Below are positions 35,037 to 43,617 of a stretch of 64,000 nucleotides of DNA, piece after piece; the stretch's first letter is position 1; every line of letters begins with the position of its first letter. The notes beneath the pieces were generated by a model. The model searched no databases. It was not told where the DNA came from and saw only the letters and a program-made list of their open reading frames with translations. Location: NCBI RefSeq assembly GCF_003201875.1, contig NZ_QJKD01000001.1, positions 248,001-312,000 of the forward strand, written 5' to 3'. The position numbers and the translations under genes were made by a program. Origin of the DNA: Hungatella effluvii (lineage in GTDB: Bacteria; Bacillota; Clostridia; Lachnospirales; Lachnospiraceae).

Positions 35037-36716
35037 TTACTTCCAGCTCCACTGATCCACGTTATTTACAATAGACCATCCGTGACCGTGAGGATGCAGC
35101 TTCTGCTGTGCCACAGCCAGATCAGATTTCGCCCAGTAAAGGTGGTCAATATTGACGAGCCAGATCCACGGAATATCGCCCTGTTCCGTAATACCGGTCT
35201 CTCCGTCCCACTGCGCTTTCTTCCACAGCTCATAAGACTCCTCGAGGCTGCTGCTTGCCAGTGCTTCATCCATATAGCGATCCACGGATTCGTTGCTGTA
35301 TGGAGAGTATTCCGCCAGCCCTGTATCCTTCATGGTGTGGTAAATATTATAAAGCTCCATCGGCGTATGTGCTCCCCAGCCCCATATCAGCGGTTCTGCC
35401 TGTGCACGGTCATAGGCGGTATCCCAGCCCACGCCTTCCGTCTTCACATCGATGCCGATCTCCTTCAGCTGGTTTGCCGTATCTGCAGCAAGAGCCTGTC
35501 TCACAGAATCACTGGCCGGATACATCAGCGTAAAGCCAGCCTTTTTGCCGTCCTTTTCCCTGATTCCGTCATTTCCTTCTGTCCATCCGGCTTCCTCTAA
35601 GAGCGCCTTCGCGCCTTCCGCGTCATACTTTGTTTCTGCCGCGTTATTGTACCACGGCATCTTGTCGCAGACACTGTAGGCCGGGCTTCCGTAACCGCTC
35701 AACACATTTTCAATCATTTCGTCTCTGTTGATGGCGATATTGATGGCCCGTCTCACACGCACATCTGCGGTAAAATCGTTACCAATGGGATTTCCATTAC
35801 CATCGCTGCCTCCCGCTGCTATAGCCGGAAGATTGAAGCCGCGGTTGTCCACTGTCTCGAAGGAAAGCAGATCATAGCCTGAAATGGTCTGATCTGAATA
35901 AGAAGCCGCCGTATAGGCAAGATCCACCTGTCCGGACTGCACCGCCGCAAATGCCGCGTCCTCTTCCATAAACAGCACAGTCACCTTCTTCATCTTCGGC
36001 GCTTCCCCGTAATAGTCGGGATTTGCCTCAAATATCACCTGCTGTCCTCTGTCCCACTGCTTCATAATGTAGCGGCCGGATCCGATCGGGTGCTCTCCGT
36101 AATCAGCGCCATACGCGTGCTCCGGAACGATTCCCACGATTGCCATGGTATACGGCCAGATCGAATAGGCCCGTTTCATGTGGAAAACCACGGTCATGTC
36201 GTCCACCGCCTCAGCGGAGTCCAGCATGGTAAAATCATTGACTGAGCTCGTACTCTTCAGCGTATTATATGTAAATGCCACATCCTTCGCAGTCAGCTTC
36301 TCTCCGTCGGTAAAGGAGACGCCGTCCCGAATCTTCACGGTCCAGGTAAGTCCGTCATCGCTGACGCTCATATCGGTAGCAAGGTCGTAATCAATCTTTA
36401 AATCCGCTGTCGTCACGGTCAGCGTGCTCTGAATCAGCGGCTCATGCACGTGTTCTCCCGCGCCCCATCCATAGGCCGGGTCAAATCCCGCCTCCGGCTC
36501 CGAGCTGGGCCCCATCACCACGATTACGCTGTCTTTACCCGCGCCTGTTCCTTCGGTCGTACTCTCTGTACTGTCCGCCGCACTCTGCTCCGTGCGCTCT
36601 TCCTTTCCTTCCATCCCCGTTGCTTCCTGACTCTTACCGGCACTGCATCCAGTGATCACAATCGCTGCCGCAGCCAATAAAACCGCTGTTTTCAGTTTCC
36701 ATCCTCTTTTTTTCAT
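35037..36716 (-). CDS. Nickel/peptide-type solute-binding lipoprotein (family 5)
   Basis: 559 residues. Lipoprotein signal with VITGCSAG, a Ser/Thr/Glu-rich linker, then a SBP_bac_5 domain (YGWGAGEHVHEPLIQST; DVAFTYNTLKSTSS; the C-terminal WSIVNNVDQWSWK). The ATG at 36716 follows AGGAAGGG; the longer frame adds 17 unlikely residues. Family 5 includes NikA and DppA. Nickel import is favoured by the downstream larBCE genes but not proven by sequence. Confidence 0.92.
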   Translation of the reverse strand: MKKRGWKLKTAVLLAAAAIVITGCSAGKSQEATGMEGKEERTEQSAADSTESTTEGTGAGKDSVIVVMGPSSEPEAGFDPAYGWGAGEHVHEPLIQSTLTVTTADLKIDYDLATDMSVSDDGLTWTVKIRDGVSFTDGEKLTAKDVAFTYNTLKSTSSVNDFTMLDSAEAVDDMTVVFHMKRAYSIWPYTMAIVGIVPEHAYGADYGEHPIGSGRYIMKQWDRGQQVIFEANPDYYGEAPKMKKVTVLFMEEDAAFAAVQSGQVDLAYTAASYSDQTISGYDLLSFETVDNRGFNLPAIAAGGSDGNGNPIGNDFTADVRVRRAINIAINRDEMIENVLSGYGSPAYSVCDKMPWYNNAAETKYDAEGAKALLEEAGWTEGNDGIREKDGKKAGFTLMYPASDSVRQALAADTANQLKEIGIDVKTEGVGWDTAYDRAQAEPLIWGWGAHTPMELYNIYHTMKDTGLAEYSPYSNESVDRYMDEALASSSLEESYELWKKAQWDGETGITEQGDIPWIWLVNIDHLYWAKSDLAVAQQKLHPHGHGWSIVNNVDQWSWK

Positions 36717-36861
36717 ATTTCTTTCCCTTCCTGTTTTCTGCCGGCAAAGTCTCATAAAATATAACAAACCAAGTATAACAGGAGATGCAGCAGCGGTTTT
36801 AAATATAGCGTAAGGTTCTCTGCGCAGACGTTTTCGCGTACTATCCTAAAGGAATGATCTG

Positions 36862-36921
36862 CAAAAATAAAAATACCAGGTTCAGGCGTACTCCTTGGGA
36901 ATACTCATACCTTCCTGGTAT
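36862..36921 (-). terminator. Terminator-like hairpin in the leader
   Basis: On the minus strand ATACCAGG pairs with CCTGGTAT and an inner stem GTATTCC/GGAGTAC stacks inside, followed by TTTTTATTTTT. About 145 bases before the ATG, after a promoter, so attenuation of the operon is possible. Confidence 0.7.
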
Positions 36922-37156
36922 CTGATCATCATTCTATTCGCTTCTGCTCTGCTGACCGGTACCCCGGTTACTGCGATTCCTATATCGGTTGTATTGTTAC
37001 ACACTTCCGCTATTGTACCGTTACACAATCATACTATTATTTCGTAACGTAGTATTGTCATATTTTATCTATATTTGCTTTCTTCCAATGCCATGCATTT
37101 CTTATGCCTGCAACCATTCTGTTTCAGGGTGGTGACTTCAGTCAGCCGTTATAGAA

Positions 37157-37185
37157 AGTATACGAAAAAAGAGGGAAAACGTCAA
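37157..37185 (-). promoter_or_regulatory. Promoter upstream of the nickel operon
   Basis: TTGACG, 17 bases, TATACT on the minus strand, just after the GNAT stop codon. It would give a leader of about 430 nt. Confidence 0.7.
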
Positions 37186-37263
37186 TCATATTTCACACAA
37201 ACGTTTGATGAAAATTTGTGTTCTCTCATTTCTGTTTATTATCATCTGTCAAATGATGGTCCG

Positions 37264-37794
37264 TCAATCCAGACCTTCACTCCTGTCGCGTAAAAATATC
37301 TCCCGCCGATAACCACCATACTTCAGCGCAGTTTTTACCGGTTTAAATCCCTGCTTGATGATATTCTGCCTGCTGTACCGGTTTTCCGGGTGCACCGTAC
37401 ACATAAAATAACGGTATCCCTGTTCTGCCAGTTCCTGCTCCGCGTGCTGCATCAGTCTTTTCTGGAGGCCTGCACCACGGTACTCCGGAAGAATTGCCAC
37501 GGAATCCATATGAGCCACCAGCAAAAGCTCCGATTCCGGAAGGCCAATATCGCGCCCCAGATTTTCCTCGGAATCCCCTGGAAATGTCGTAAGTAAAATT
37601 CCAGCCACCGCGCCCGAGGGCTGATGAATCGCCTTATAACCGACTCCGTTGCTGTATTTCAGCATTTCGTATGTGTACTCCGCATTATCGGCCGCAAACC
37701 ACTCCTTCTCCTCCATCGCCTCATATACTTCCTGAATAATGGAGGCAAAAAGCTCATAATCCTTCTCCTCCGCCTTCACAATCTCAAATGTCAT
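37264..37794 (-). CDS. GNAT family N-acetyltransferase
   Basis: 176 residues. The acetyl-CoA motif is seen in LLVAHMDSVAILPEYRGAGLQKRLMQHAEQ (Q/RxxGxG/A form as EYRGAGLQ). Target unknown. Its ATG overlaps the stop of the VanZ gene by four bases, the third member of a coupled three-gene operon. Confidence 0.88.
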   Translation of the reverse strand: MTFEIVKAEEKDYELFASIIQEVYEAMEEKEWFAADNAEYTYEMLKYSNGVGYKAIHQPSGAVAGILLTTFPGDSEENLGRDIGLPESELLLVAHMDSVAILPEYRGAGLQKRLMQHAEQELAEQGYRYFMCTVHPENRYSRQNIIKQGFKPVKTALKYGGYRREIFLRDRSEGLD

Positions 37795-38414
37795 TTCGTC
37801 TCTCCTTCAACCTGTTGACCCGCTGCCTCTCTGACCCGAAATCCCGGGATCCACAGCGGTCTGTATCTTTTCATCAACCAAAATACACCGTAGCCCAGAA
37901 CAGCGCCCAGCGTATTGAGCCACAAATCATCGATGTCCGTCCCCCTCGCCTGGGGCAGCTGACAGATCTCCACCGTAAGCGAAAAAAAGAAGCCCGCAAA
38001 GGCCGCTTTCTTTAAGGACTCCCCTTTCCAGAGAAGCGCTGCAAAAAAGCCCGCCGGCATGAACATCACGATATTGCCTGCTATATTAATCATGGGATAA
38101 ATCCAGTTTCCGTCAGACAGGGCTATCCACGAATCCACAATAATGCGGAACGGAATCAGATTGACCCTCGAAAATCCCTTCAGACCCACAAAACCGGTAA
38201 GCCCGCCATCCGCACTGCGCGGAATGACAGTAATGGATGCCAGACCCGCCATAAAGAGCAGAAAGCACCACAGTCCTGCCTCATGACATACCGTGGTGCT
38301 CCTGTGACTCTTACGCAGCCTCCGCACAGCGATTAAACGGACGATCCATATGACCGGTACTGCATACGCCATGTAAGGCGCCATATTCCTTATGTATGCC
38401 AAAACAGCGTTCAT
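37791..38414 (-). CDS. VanZ-like membrane protein
   Basis: 207 residues with four to five hydrophobic helices and the VanZ signature NLIPF ... NIAGNIVMFMPAGFFAALL ... EICQLPQARGTDIDDLWLNTLGAVLGY. VanZ proteins give low-level teicoplanin resistance in enterococci; the role of chromosomal copies is unclear. I choose the ATG at 38414 because it overlaps the stop of the small upstream gene (ATGA); longer in-frame starts would lie inside that gene. Confidence 0.85.
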   Translation of the reverse strand: MNAVLAYIRNMAPYMAYAVPVIWIVRLIAVRRLRKSHRSTTVCHEAGLWCFLLFMAGLASITVIPRSADGGLTGFVGLKGFSRVNLIPFRIIVDSWIALSDGNWIYPMINIAGNIVMFMPAGFFAALLWKGESLKKAAFAGFFFSLTVEICQLPQARGTDIDDLWLNTLGAVLGYGVFWLMKRYRPLWIPGFRVREAAGQQVEGETK

Positions 38415-38587
38415 ACAGCGGTACGCTCTGTTTCCAATTGTAATTCCTGGACGTTTCCTCTGGGAACGTAATTCTCTGAGGCCCGCTGTGCTGCTTTGCT
38501 GCGGCTGTACATTCCCGCTCCCAGCAGTACAAGAATAATACAAAATGCAATCAGCATGACTTTGTTATACAGATTCTTATCCTCCAT
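38411..38587 (-). CDS. 58-residue single-pass membrane protein
   Basis: Begins MEDKNLYNKVMLIAFCIILV: one membrane helix at about residues 9-26, then a basic and polar tail of about 30 residues (KAAQRASENYVPRGN). GGACAGGGAG lies directly upstream, and the stop overlaps the VanZ start as ATGA, strong support that it is real. I do not recognise a family. Possibly a partner or regulator of the VanZ protein. Confidence 0.7.
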   Translation of the reverse strand: MEDKNLYNKVMLIAFCIILVLLGAGMYSRSKAAQRASENYVPRGNVQELQLETERTAV

Positions 38588-38680
38588 CTCCCTGTCCTTT
38601 CCTGCCTTCCGGCACGCTTCACTCTTTTCTTTCAGTGTATCACAAAACAGGCGCCATGTCTCTTTCCGTTTTCTTACATC

Positions 38681-39355
38681 TTATACAACAATATTTTTCG
38701 TATACCTGCAGACCGGGTAGTTGGAGCAGCCATAGAATGGTCCGAATTTGCCATTTCGTTTTGTAAGCTCTCCCCCGCATCTGGGGCAGACCGGAATGTC
38801 CACGTCCTTCAAAAGTTTTCCCATATGCTCATAGCAGATCTGGTTCATCACGCAGTCGTTAAGCGCCCGGTGAGCCCCCTCCGAACTGATCTTAAAATAC
38901 TCCGCCAGATCCGTAAGGCGGTAATGGGAAAGCCCCGGAAGGCATGCTCTGGCCATATATAACGTATCTATAAAATCGTTGAGCACTGCCGTCCCACACA
39001 CCTCGCCGGCCACACGGTTCAGAAACAGAAGATCGAAAGACTGAATATTATGGCCGATCAAAATCTCTCCGCCGATAAAGTTTAAAAATTCCGGCAGGAT
39101 ATGAACGAGCCCAGGCTCATTCTGAACCATCTCATCGGTAATCCCGTTTACCTTCGTGGCCCCTGGCGGAATGGGACGCCCGGGATTCACCAGCCTTGAA
39201 AAAGTCTCCACCCGTTCATGATTCTTCACCTTCAGGGCGGATATCTCGATGATATCATCCTTTACCGAGCTGATTCCCGTAGTTTCCAGATCAAACACCA
39301 CATAATTGTCCACATATTTGCTGAGCCTTTTTCCTTTGTTTCCCGCTGCTGCCAT
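38681..39355 (-). CDS. DnaQ-like 3'-5' exonuclease with topoisomerase zinc finger
   Basis: 224 residues. DEDDh exonuclease domain: FDLETTG (Exo I, residues ~20-26), GHNIQSFDLLF (Exo II) and HRALNDCVMNQ (Exo III). The last ~40 residues are a four-cysteine finger CPRCGGELTKRNGKFGPFYGCSNYPVC, as in the C-termini of DNA topoisomerase I, which should bind DNA. The fusion suggests a repair or editing exonuclease acting on nucleic acid, not a polymerase subunit. Confidence 0.9.
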   Translation of the reverse strand: MAAAGNKGKRLSKYVDNYVVFDLETTGISSVKDDIIEISALKVKNHERVETFSRLVNPGRPIPPGATKVNGITDEMVQNEPGLVHILPEFLNFIGGEILIGHNIQSFDLLFLNRVAGEVCGTAVLNDFIDTLYMARACLPGLSHYRLTDLAEYFKISSEGAHRALNDCVMNQICYEHMGKLLKDVDIPVCPRCGGELTKRNGKFGPFYGCSNYPVCRYTKNIVV

Positions 39356-39437
39356 AATCGTTTCATCCTTTCCGTATATCAGCTTCCTCTTTTTCCGTAA
39401 TTATACCGGATTTCCAGCAGGATTTCCACCAGAAACT

Positions 39438-40001
39438 TTACCTCTGGTGTTTTAATCTGGAGAAATCAAACACCAGTCCCCTGCACACCCTGGAACCCAG
39501 CGCACCGGAAAAAGAGGCCAGATCCATATCACCGTCATCGAAATAATAGACGTAACCGTGATCCCAGTCCCGATCCACGATCCAGTACTCTTTCACACCG
39601 GCATTCCGGTATCTGGTCAGTTTGATCCGGTAATCCATATACTGGGACTCCGGCGCTACTACCTCGATCACAATCTCCGGCGCCCCGTTGCAGCCATGCT
39701 CCGTCAGCTTTCCCCGGTCAAGAATCACGCAGAGATCAGGGATCAGATAGGTCGTCCCCCCTCCGGCCAGAGTAAGGCCAAATGGAGCCGTACGCACTTC
39801 ACAGAGTCCCGGATTCTTTCTCCGGTACTCCTCAATCATTTCCTTTAAAATTCTGACAATCCGCTGATGCCACCGTTTCGGTTTCCTCATAATATAAATC
39901 CGGCCATCAATCCGCTCGGCAAGCGGTTCCTCTACAGCGTTTGCACTTCTTTCTCTTGTATTACACTCTCTTGCATTACTTTCTTCTGGCACATCTTTCA
40001 C
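39438..40001 (-). CDS. Uma2 family PD-(D/E)xK protein
   Basis: 187 residues. The Uma2 pattern is clear: LIPDLCVIL, APEIVIEVVAPESQYMDYRIKLTRYRNAGVKEYWIVDRD. These proteins have a restriction-endonuclease-like fold (Asp, then ExV/Lys ligands) and are common, often in many copies, but without defined function. The first ~35 residues are variable and the start is not certain. AT-rich upstream region. Confidence 0.85.
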   Translation of the reverse strand: MKDVPEESNARECNTRERSANAVEEPLAERIDGRIYIMRKPKRWHQRIVRILKEMIEEYRRKNPGLCEVRTAPFGLTLAGGGTTYLIPDLCVILDRGKLTEHGCNGAPEIVIEVVAPESQYMDYRIKLTRYRNAGVKEYWIVDRDWDHGYVYYFDDGDMDLASFSGALGSRVCRGLVFDFSRLKHQR

Positions 40002-40065
40002 ACTTCAGGCCTCGCTTTCTTAAGACTCCACGCTCCATACGAATCCATTTCCAGCCTCATGTCCG

Positions 40066-40096
40066 ATTATATCTTGTTTTGTAGTAAAGTTTACAA
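40066..40096 (-). promoter_or_regulatory. Possible promoter of the Uma2 gene
   Basis: TTGTAA, 19 bases, TATAAT on the minus strand, with a repeated AAAACAAGATA motif overlapping both boxes. The spacing is long, so this is tentative. Between here and the GT51 gene the only other recognisable structure is that gene's terminator. Confidence 0.4.
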
Positions 40097-40243
40097 TTTT
40101 ATCTTGTTTTTAATTTGGTACAAGAGAAGACTGTTCCTGATCCGCTTGCCGCCCCCTTGCTTAACGCTCCTACAATTATACTTGTTTTCCCAGAGTACTT
40201 CCAGTTTTTTTTCCTCTTCCCCCATTTTCAATGCTTGTCACTG

Positions 40244-40308
40244 CACAAAAAAATCACCGGGCCGCTTCGCTCAAACTCTTTCTCAGTCTGGAGTAACACC
40301 GGTGATTT
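40244..40308 (-). terminator. Terminator of the GT51 gene
   Basis: AAATCACCGG / CCGGTGATTT inverted repeat, followed on the minus strand by seven T. It lies 20 bases beyond the transglycosylase stop. Confidence 0.85.
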
Positions 40309-40327
40309 CAATATTTAGTTAATCAGA

Positions 40328-41053
40328 TTAATGGATTGCAACCATCTGTGCCGCCACTGTTTCCGCTTCTTCCGTAGAGAAGTAGCCACAGTCTTCCATG
40401 CGTCTTAACACCTGCATCTGGCGTTTCTCCGCCAGAACGGGATTTTTAGTCGGCGCATATCTGGAAGGCGCATTCGGAATTCCCGCCAGAAGCGTGCTCT
40501 CATACTTACTCATCTCTTCCGGCGCCTTACCAAAATAACCTTCGCTGGCATCGGCTACGGTGTAATACCCGTCTCCGTAATAGATTGTATTTACATACAG
40601 CTCCAGGATCTCTTCCTTGCTGTAATTGCGTTCAAGATCAAAAGCCATGAAGACCTCAGCGGCTTTCCTGGTCATCTCCTTTTCCTGGCTGAAGTAAAGA
40701 TTCTTTGCCAGCTGCTGGGTGATGGTGCTTCCGCCCTCCACGAACCTGCCTGCACGCAAGTCATTAAACACGGCTCTTCCGATGGCGATGAGATCGATTC
40801 CCGGGTGATTGTAAAATCTGTGGTCTTCCACAGAAACCACTGCGTTCACATACACCTCCGGCAGCTCTTCAAATGTCGTATAATGTTCCTTATCCTGAAT
40901 GGACTCGACTTTATCTGCCAGACTCATCTGATCCAGCGCATTCCGGTACATGGAGTATCCCTTACCGGCAACAACGAAACCGGAACAGATACAGAGTACC
41001 ATTGTCAGAACGATAAACCATTTTAATAGTTTCATAACCTTTATTTTTTTCAT
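40328..41053 (-). CDS. Monofunctional GT51 peptidoglycan transglycosylase
   Basis: 241 residues with an N-terminal membrane anchor (about residues 8-30) and a GT51 domain outside the membrane that polymerises lipid II. Catalytic Glu in VVSVEDHRFYNHPGID, then GGSTITQQLAKNLYFS and LNTIYYG-like LYVNTIYYGDGYY motifs. No transpeptidase domain, hence MtgA/SgtB-type rather than a class A PBP. GGAG is eight bases upstream of the ATG. Monocistronic between two terminators. Confidence 0.92.
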   Translation of the reverse strand: MKKIKVMKLLKWFIVLTMVLCICSGFVVAGKGYSMYRNALDQMSLADKVESIQDKEHYTTFEELPEVYVNAVVSVEDHRFYNHPGIDLIAIGRAVFNDLRAGRFVEGGSTITQQLAKNLYFSQEKEMTRKAAEVFMAFDLERNYSKEEILELYVNTIYYGDGYYTVADASEGYFGKAPEEMSKYESTLLAGIPNAPSRYAPTKNPVLAEKRQMQVLRRMEDCGYFSTEEAETVAAQMVAIH

Positions 41054-41236
41054 TGCATCTGCTCCTTTCTTTTTGGTTTCAGACTTTTTTTGTTTTACTG
41101 GTTCTATTGTAACAGATTTTTAAACGGAAGACTTTAATAAACCCTTATAATAATCTGACAGATTCTGGCAAATACTGACGAGAATCTGAACAATTATTAC
41201 GAAAAACAACATTCTCCCCTGTTTACAACAGGAAAA

Positions 41237-41285
41237 CAGGCGCCGTTCTGCCGCACCCTCTTTCTCTGTGCGGCAGATCGCGCCT
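41237..41285 (-). terminator. Terminator of the cupin/ABC operon
   Basis: Stem AGGCGC ... CTGCCGCAC with GTGCGGCAG ... GCGCCT, followed on the minus strand by TGTTTTCC. It lies directly after the third cupin gene. Confidence 0.8.
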
Positions 41286-41296
41286 GCTCTATCTGT

Positions 41297-42043
41297 TTAA
41301 TAAAAATACGGACACATTTCTTTTCCTGGTACCACAACCTCAAACCATACGTAATCGATATAATCCCCGCTCTTCATCGGAGATACGATGTGAGCCACTT
41401 CATTGGGAATGCAGATCCAGTCACCTTCTCTGACCTCCACTTCCTCATCCTGAGCCTTAAACAGGAATGGATCCGTCCCTGGAAGTCCATAAAACCACTG
41501 GTACAATTCCGGATGCGTGTGTGGTTCCAGCCTCGCCTCCCCAGGCCCGGTCACTTCTCCAAGGCTCATCCGGCTCACATAGTACTGGTGAAGAACCGCA
41601 TAGGACTTTAATTCCGATGCCCGGAACCCCTCGATGTACAGATGCCAGTTGGAATGCGTATGAAACCACGGCAGTACAATGTGGTACATTTCATGATGCT
41701 TCCAGTCTTCCTCGCTCATCCTCTGGCTAAGCTCCAGATATTCCATCTCCGTATCTGTCTCGATCAAATACTTCTCGTGGTCAAAATCCGGGCAGAACAG
41801 GCACCTCTCCGTAATTTCATATACCTGGCTTCCGCTTTTGATCCGGCCTGTTCCCTTAAAGATGAAAAGCGCGGTGACACGGTCTGCGTAACAGGCAGGC
41901 CATACCTGTGCGCCGGCCTCGATCCTGCATTTATTCGTAATGATTCCTTCCATCGCCCCCGGCAGCATCTCTCCCCGGTAATAGCCTTCAGAAACACGAT
42001 GAAACAGGATATCTTCTCTCTTCACGTAGGAAATAACATTCAT
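41297..42043 (-). CDS. Cupin-domain protein, paralogue 3
   Basis: 248 residues, no signal peptide. Shares with the two following genes an N-terminal LPGAMEGI/CRIEAGAQVWP segment, a central LSQRMSEEDWK region and a C-terminal cupin with EARLEPHTHPELYQWFYGLPG and VEVREGDWICIPNEVAHIVS. The HTHPE motif gives three potential metal ligands, more complete than in the two paralogues. Cupins of this kind are often sugar isomerases, epimerases or lyases; activity is unknown. Last gene of the ABC operon. Confidence 0.75.
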   Translation of the reverse strand: MNVISYVKREDILFHRVSEGYYRGEMLPGAMEGIITNKCRIEAGAQVWPACYADRVTALFIFKGTGRIKSGSQVYEITERCLFCPDFDHEKYLIETDTEMEYLELSQRMSEEDWKHHEMYHIVLPWFHTHSNWHLYIEGFRASELKSYAVLHQYYVSRMSLGEVTGPGEARLEPHTHPELYQWFYGLPGTDPFLFKAQDEEVEVREGDWICIPNEVAHIVSPMKSGDYIDYVWFEVVVPGKEMCPYFY

Positions 42044-42057
42044 TTTTCTTCCTCCTG

Positions 42058-42837
42058 TCAGTCCTGTGCCTCGGTGAGGCTTCCATTATGAATCTGGCAT
42101 AGATAGTATTTCTGCAGATCCTCATCCGTAAAATATTCCACCCAGACATAAAAGACTTCCTTCCCGGGCTTTGCCAGAAGCTTATGGTCCTTTCCAGCAT
42201 AGATAAAGCTCCAGTCACCTGGCTTCTGCGGCTCTGTCTCTTCCTCCACTGTTAAATCAAAGTCCGAATTGCCCAGGCAGTAATTCCACTGATGAAGAAG
42301 GCCGTGTCCCTTCTCATCCGTCCCTTCCCCAATTGCCTTTACCACTCCAATGGATACGTGCCCTAACTGGAACGGCTGAAGAATGCTGTAAGACCTTGTA
42401 TTTGGCCCCTTGCAGTCCTGATCGTACTGTACTCCATCCGAATATTTGCTGAAAAATGGAAGATGCAGATTCCATTTTTCATAAAACTCCCTGTCCCACT
42501 GATTCATAGAAAAGGCAGCCATGATGAACTCGCTATCTTCTACCGCGTGAACCGTATATGGAACACGTTCGAAATCCGGAATAAAGAAGGAAGGTTCTGT
42601 TATGTTATATAAATCATACGGTGTCGTTATATATCCTGTTTTTCCATTAAAAATAAGAATGGTAATCTTCTCCCGATCCAGTTCAGGCGTTACGCTGCAG
42701 CCTGCCCGCAGGGAACAGCGGTAAAATTTTGCATTGACCGCATCAGCTCCCGGCAGAAGTTCTTCCTGCGCGTAACCAAACCCGTTATATTCACGCCTGG
42801 CCTTCTCCGCCCTGCATACAAAATTATCCATCATCAA
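42058..42837 (-). CDS. Cupin-domain protein, paralogue 2
   Basis: 259 residues, homologous along its length to the genes on both sides. Visible: GADAVNAKFYRCSLRAGCSVTPEL, FSMNQWDREFYEKWNLHLPFF, and GHGLLHQWNYCLGNSDFDLTVEEE followed by KPGDWSFIYAGKDHKLL. The HQWNYC motif replaces the HTHPE of paralogue 3, so metal binding may differ. Its start overlaps the stop of paralogue 1 by four bases. Confidence 0.75.
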   Translation of the reverse strand: MMMDNFVCRAEKARREYNGFGYAQEELLPGADAVNAKFYRCSLRAGCSVTPELDREKITILIFNGKTGYITTPYDLYNITEPSFFIPDFERVPYTVHAVEDSEFIMAAFSMNQWDREFYEKWNLHLPFFSKYSDGVQYDQDCKGPNTRSYSILQPFQLGHVSIGVVKAIGEGTDEKGHGLLHQWNYCLGNSDFDLTVEEETEPQKPGDWSFIYAGKDHKLLAKPGKEVFYVWVEYFTDEDLQKYYLCQIHNGSLTEAQD

Positions 42838-43586
42838 AATCCCTCCGTCTGATATATTCCGTGTTCACTGGTATAGAGTTCCACCCAGACATAATACACT
42901 TCTTTGCCTTCCTCCGCACACAGACTATGATCAAGTCCCGCCGGAACAAAGCTCCAGTCCCCTGCTTTCTGGTGAACCTTCTCGTCCTCCACGGTCAGGG
43001 TAAAATCGGAATTTCCCACACAATAGTTCCATTGATGAACCTCGCCATGGCCCTTTTCTATGGTTCCTCCCTCCGCTGAGCCGCCGCCATGAACCACACC
43101 GATCGTAAGCTTTCCCAGTCTCCCAAAATCCCCGAACAGTACGGATTTTGACCACGTTCCGGCTGTCTTGCAGCTCTGGTCATATCCATAGCACTGCCTG
43201 ACAGTTCTGAAAAATGGGGTATGTACCCTGCACTCTCCCGCTCTCACACGGTCGTAGTCATTCATATCTGCCGCGCACATAATAAATTCCATGTCTTCTA
43301 CAGCATAAACATAATACTCCGCGTTTTCAAAGTCAGGAGCGTAGAAGCTAAGCTCCTCAATTTTAAATCCTCCATCTGTTCCGGCTACGTATCCCCTCCC
43401 CTTTCCGAAGATCAATACCACGGCCTTGTCCGCATACCGGGGCGGAGTTACCCTTGCTCCTGCTCTCAGATAATACTTGTAATTCCGTATTCCTTCCACT
43501 GTGTCCGGCAGAAGTTCCACACACACCGTTCCATCACTGCCGTACGCCTTTTCGAAAGCGGCGTCCTCAAAATTCATAATTGCCAT
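42834..43586 (-). CDS. Cupin-domain protein, paralogue 1
   Basis: 250 residues from the ATG at 43586, which has AAAGGATGG upstream; the frame extends to 43661 but that would overlap the binding-protein gene. Shares LPDTVEGIRNYKYYLRAGARVTPP, MNDYDRVRAGECRVHTPFF and GHGEVHQWNYCVGNSDFTLTVEDEK with paralogue 2. Function unknown; cotranscription with a sugar-type ABC importer suggests action on the imported compound. Confidence 0.75.
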   Translation of the reverse strand: MAIMNFEDAAFEKAYGSDGTVCVELLPDTVEGIRNYKYYLRAGARVTPPRYADKAVVLIFGKGRGYVAGTDGGFKIEELSFYAPDFENAEYYVYAVEDMEFIMCAADMNDYDRVRAGECRVHTPFFRTVRQCYGYDQSCKTAGTWSKSVLFGDFGRLGKLTIGVVHGGGSAEGGTIEKGHGEVHQWNYCVGNSDFTLTVEDEKVHQKAGDWSFVPAGLDHSLCAEEGKEVYYVWVELYTSEHGIYQTEGF

Positions 43587-43617
43587 GTCTTCCATCCTTT
43601 CCTGCGCCAATGGCTGT

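Larger units (their letters stand above)
36717..37263 (-). other. Long non-coding leader of the Ni transporter/lar operon
   Basis: This 547-base gap has no supported gene. It holds a minus-strand promoter at its far end, a structured terminator-like hairpin in the middle and ~150 AT-rich bases before the binding-protein gene. No known riboswitch class could be matched by eye. Confidence 0.6.

Noticed and set aside
37075-37160. Nickel/cobalt, molybdenum-cofactor or cobalamin riboswitch in the nickel operon leader
   Set aside because: None of the conserved core sequences of those classes could be found.
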